The position numbers and the translations under genes were made by a program. 64,000 nucleotides of DNA from Rosellinia necatrix (Eukaryota > Ascomycota > Sordariomycetes > Xylariales > Xylariaceae): positions 4,563,001 through 4,627,000 of the forward strand of contig JAGYVD010000004.1 of the NCBI GenBank assembly GCA_021209875.1, read 5' to 3'. This document shows, piece by piece, positions 61,104 to 64,000 of the stretch. The notes below the pieces were generated by a model. The model saw only the letters and a program-made list of their open reading frames with translations. It did not search any database and was not told where the DNA came from. Numbering within the stretch: the first letter of the stretch is position 1; each line of letters begins with the position of its first letter.

Positions 61104-63114
61104 GATACTTGAAGCGGAAGCCCGTTCCGATGGCACGCGCACCCGCCTCTTCCAGTACACCCTGCGTCTTCCGTTCTGTTCTGGTTGTTAAATATAGCAG
61201 TCGAAATAGATATAAGCCCTTGCCACTAAGCGGATTAGACTTGGGATACAATTCTGCTCGCGATCGAGGGATAGAGTAAAACCGGAGTTGTTAATGTGTC
61301 GATCCGGTCCTCTTCTTGTAGAAGAGTCGCTCTCGTCGCGACCAGAAGCACCAACTATCGTCAATTTGACCCGACGGTCTTTATTTCATCCGGAGCGCCG
61401 AGTCCCGCCAACTCGGGTTGCGGTGAACGGAAGCAAGGGAGAGAAAAGGGCCCGAAACAGGGAAGAAAAGAGCAAACAAAAGAGATCTATCGGGTATCGT
61501 CAAAACAAACAACTGGTCTATCAACAATCATGAAAATTACAGGCAAGAAAAAAGGCGGGCGTCCTTGAAAGTACTCGAGGTATGAGGCAGCATACCACGC
61601 AGATGAGGCAAAACACGAGGCGTCGGAGGATCACCAAGGAAAATATTCTGTTGTTGCAATTCCAGCGTATCATTTCAACCCCGGACGGGACTAAGAACAG
61701 CCTTTGCACGCGCCAATCGGACGCCTGCCTACCCCAGTCTGATGCCGGGCTAGAACCCGGCCTAACGTCATCCCCCATCCAAGCCAATGGTCCATCGTCA
61801 TTTGGCAGTGCACGCGTTAGGTAAGCGTAGGATTCGGGAGAGGAATAAAATTAAGACACAGCCGGAGGAGGAGGGAGAACTGAGATAACATTTCACAAAA
61901 TTTGACATAAACAGGGGGGGCTTTGCCAAATTCCATAGTAAGAGGTAGGCAGGTACTTACTGTATGCCCAGATGATAAGAACAGGCAGACAGACAGACAG
62001 GCCTGGGGGTTGGGGGGATTGGAGGGGGGGATGGGAAGATGGAGAGGTAGGGTGATCGAGATGGGTGCCTCCTCGTACCTGGTACCTGGGACCTGAAATC
62101 ACTGCCCCGCCTGGGTGGAATTGCGTCACAGTGCATACAGTATGCATACAAACACGATATGTATAATTATGTAGCGGGGTGAATCCAGGTTATGAAACAC
62201 GAAAACATTATTATAACAGGCTCCTCGCCAGCGGATGGTAGGTAGAAGCTGAAGTATTGGCACCCTTCACTTATCACAGACTATCCCAACTTGGCATGCT
62301 TGTGCGGTTAGGCGAGTTAACCAGTGGTCTCTACTTCCCGAAAGCCGATGTGAGATAACTTCAAGAGCGCACATTTCGCAGAACATTCATTAACATAGTC
62401 ACTGTTAAGACTGGATTTATATGACCAGAAAACCCTGGATTATTTATTGTTGCGGGGAAAACGAAGCGTTAATGCGTAGTTGCATTGACGGTATATAGGT
62501 TGGCGTGATACGGTGTGTGCCCCGACACACATCTGGCCGGGAAATAATATCCACTAGGCATTTTCTGGATAAAAGATTTCTGGCTGGAAGTCTTCCAGAA
62601 ACTAGGCAGTATTCTAAAAATGAAGATTTAGCAACCACGAGTGATACGATGATAATGATTACTTGATACTAATGAAAGAAGAGCGGGTTGGTAGGTAACA
62701 TGCCTATACACACGGAGATTTCATGGCAGATAGGAAAATGTTTTGTACTTATAACTAACTAGTTAATGAAAAAGCTTAATTATAGTGTTTAGTTACGCGT
62801 CCAGCTAGTTAGGCATGTGCGGCCACTTCGGGAAGTGTGAAATCTCCACACAACTGGCTTTTCTGCCTACACTAGCATGGCAATTCGGTCAAGTCCGGAT
62901 CTAGAACCCGTGTCACCAATCTCAAACCTTCTGCGTACGAAGTACTGTGGTTTGGAGTGTAGTGTATGTGTCAGTGCGTGCCACAAGAAGAATAAGACTT
63001 CAAAATTGCTCGAGGTATCTCTATCGTGTCTTGCCTACCGTATGTATACTTTATATGTATACTTCATCTACTGTATAAGAATGATCTAATTACCCGCCAA
63101 TCGCCACTCCCTCC
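61104..63114. other. 2-kb intergenic region without a recognised gene
   Basis: Contains the promoter of the esterase gene and the 3' end of the aminopeptidase gene. Simple-sequence patches include GACA repeats and a G-rich run at about 61983-62050. Short frames (for example 61288-61533) show no conserved motif. A pair of short inverted repeats lies at 62698-62855. I see no tRNA or 5S rRNA gene. Confidence 0.55.
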
Positions 63115-64000
63115 CTATTGCCACTCGGCGTCGACCTGCTCCCACTTGTCCAGGAACCCCTTAAAAAACTTGACGCCCAAGCCAGGGTCCAGCGAGCCGC
63201 AGGTGGCCCGGATCGAGTGCATGGAGAGCTGCGGCATGCCTGCGTCGGCAGCACGGACGCCCAGGGCAGAGCTGATGCTGGGGCCGACGGTGCCGCCACT
63301 CCTCGAGTCGTTCCGTATTTGGAAGACCTGGGGCGTGCAGCCGCTCAGCTCACAGACACGCGTGAGGATGGCGGTAGATACCGAGTCGGTCGTCAGGTGT
63401 CCGTTGCTGTCGGCGCAGATGCAGATCCCGACATTCAGGCGCGGCGCGTGGTCTGCCAGGTAGCGCGAGATGAAGTTGGGGTTCACGGCGTGGGTGACAT
63501 CGGCCGAGACGAGGAACGAGTTGGCGTAGGTCTGGCCAATGACCCCAGGGCCGAACGCCTTCTCCTTGCCGCACATGGATTCCACAGTGCGCTCGATAAC
63601 CGAAGGTAGGAAGTTGCCCTTGGCACCTTGACGCAGCAGGGAGCCGATTTCCTCGTCATCAAAGAGCGCGACCATCTTAATGGTCCCTTCGTCTTCATTT
63701 TGGCTCGACGCCAGCAGGCCTTGGAACGCGGCCCAGCTGCAAAGCTTGTCGTCTATCCGGCCGGCGAAGATGAACTCCTTATCCATGCCGCCCACAGTGG
63801 CAGGTTGTAAGTCGAATAGCTCGAGTTCCCAATTCACAATTTGCGACAAATCCTTGAGTCCAAGCTCATTCGAGATAAGCTTTACGAGCTTCGGGGGTTG
63901 GGTAGAAACGAACGAACCCGCAGGGCCCAACGACTCGGCCGAGCCAGAAGTAGGTCCATCAAGTCCGATGATGGGCACTGCCTCAGTCTCCTTATTATTT
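63115..64000 (-). CDS. M18 aspartyl aminopeptidase, C-terminal part (runs off the window)
   Basis: Zinc metallopeptidase of family M18 (yeast Ape1/Ape4 and mammalian DNPEP type) that removes N-terminal residues, typically Asp or Glu. The stop codon is at 63117-63115 and the frame stays open to the right edge, beginning NNKETEAVPI, so about 295 residues are seen of a usual 450-500. Motifs in order: FIFAGRIDDKLCSW, ALFDDEEIGS with the metal and catalytic acid residues, a DVTHAVNPNF segment, SGGTVGPSIS, and MPQLSMHSIRAT near the end with a zinc-ligand-type His. No intron is seen in the visible part. Vacuolar versus cytosolic location cannot be judged without the N-terminus. Confidence 0.93.
   Translation of the reverse strand, partial: NNKETEAVPIIGLDGPTSGSAESLGPAGSFVSTQPPKLVKLISNELGLKDLSQIVNWELELFDLQPATVGGMDKEFIFAGRIDDKLCSWAAFQGLLASSQNEDEGTIKMVALFDDEEIGSLLRQGAKGNFLPSVIERTVESMCGKEKAFGPGVIGQTYANSFLVSADVTHAVNPNFISRYLADHAPRLNVGICICADSNGHLTTDSVSTAILTRVCELSGCTPQVFQIRNDSRSGGTVGPSISSALGVRAADAGMPQLSMHSIRATCGSLDPGLGVKFFKGFLDKWEQVDAEWQ

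Overview
The window reads as nuclear DNA of a filamentous ascomycete (Pezizomycotina, most likely Sordariomycetes). The evidence is short introns (54-151 bp) with GT..AG ends and CTGAC/CTAAC-type branch sites, fungal-only protein families (a PTH11/rhodopsin-like membrane protein and a DUF3176 protein), dispersed TAGGTACC-type motifs, and a large A+T block with the hallmarks of repeat-induced point mutation (RIP).

Positions 1-44470 are one extremely AT-rich, gene-free block: a graveyard of RIP-mutated LTR retroelements, not a set of unknown genes. Reading repeats and flanks resolves several insertions by exact 5-bp target-site duplications (TSDs). They are: a 571-bp miniature LTR element with tRNA-like A/B boxes inside (2914-3484, TSD TTAAT); a 2.7-kb LTR element (5080-7814, TSD TGTTT) with a third, inverted LTR at 1-193; and a composite block (16655-44060, outer flanks ATAAT) containing five copies of one LTR. 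Nested in the composite are an 8.26-kb LTR element (25950-34212, TSD ACTTA) and two GC-normal solo LTRs (17645-17914, TSD AAAGC; 37211-37414, TSD TAAAC). The composite is best read as an element LTR-A-B-LTR that inserted into another copy of itself at the A/B junction, followed by duplication of an LTR-B unit.

At about 44470 composition switches abruptly to normal GC and genes begin. First comes a 5'-truncated DUF3176 membrane protein (+), then a multi-exon rhodopsin-like seven-helix membrane protein (+) whose fourth-to-sixth exon join I could not make clean.

From 49762 on there is a dense housekeeping stretch: tryptophanyl-tRNA synthetase (-), Sm D3 (+), cysteinyl-tRNA synthetase (-), the tRNA m1A58 methyltransferase catalytic subunit Trm61 (+), a platelet-activating-factor acetylhydrolase-like esterase (-), and, running off the right edge, an M18 aspartyl aminopeptidase (-). 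TrpRS/SmD3 and CysRS/TRM61 are divergent pairs sharing about 0.6-kb intergenic regions. Four consecutive genes act on tRNA or spliceosomal RNA; nothing indicates co-regulation beyond this arrangement.

I found no clear new multi-gene system. The most unusual objects are the self-nested retroelement composite, the miniature LTR element with Pol III-like boxes, and the way mutation fades toward the outer edges of each insertion.
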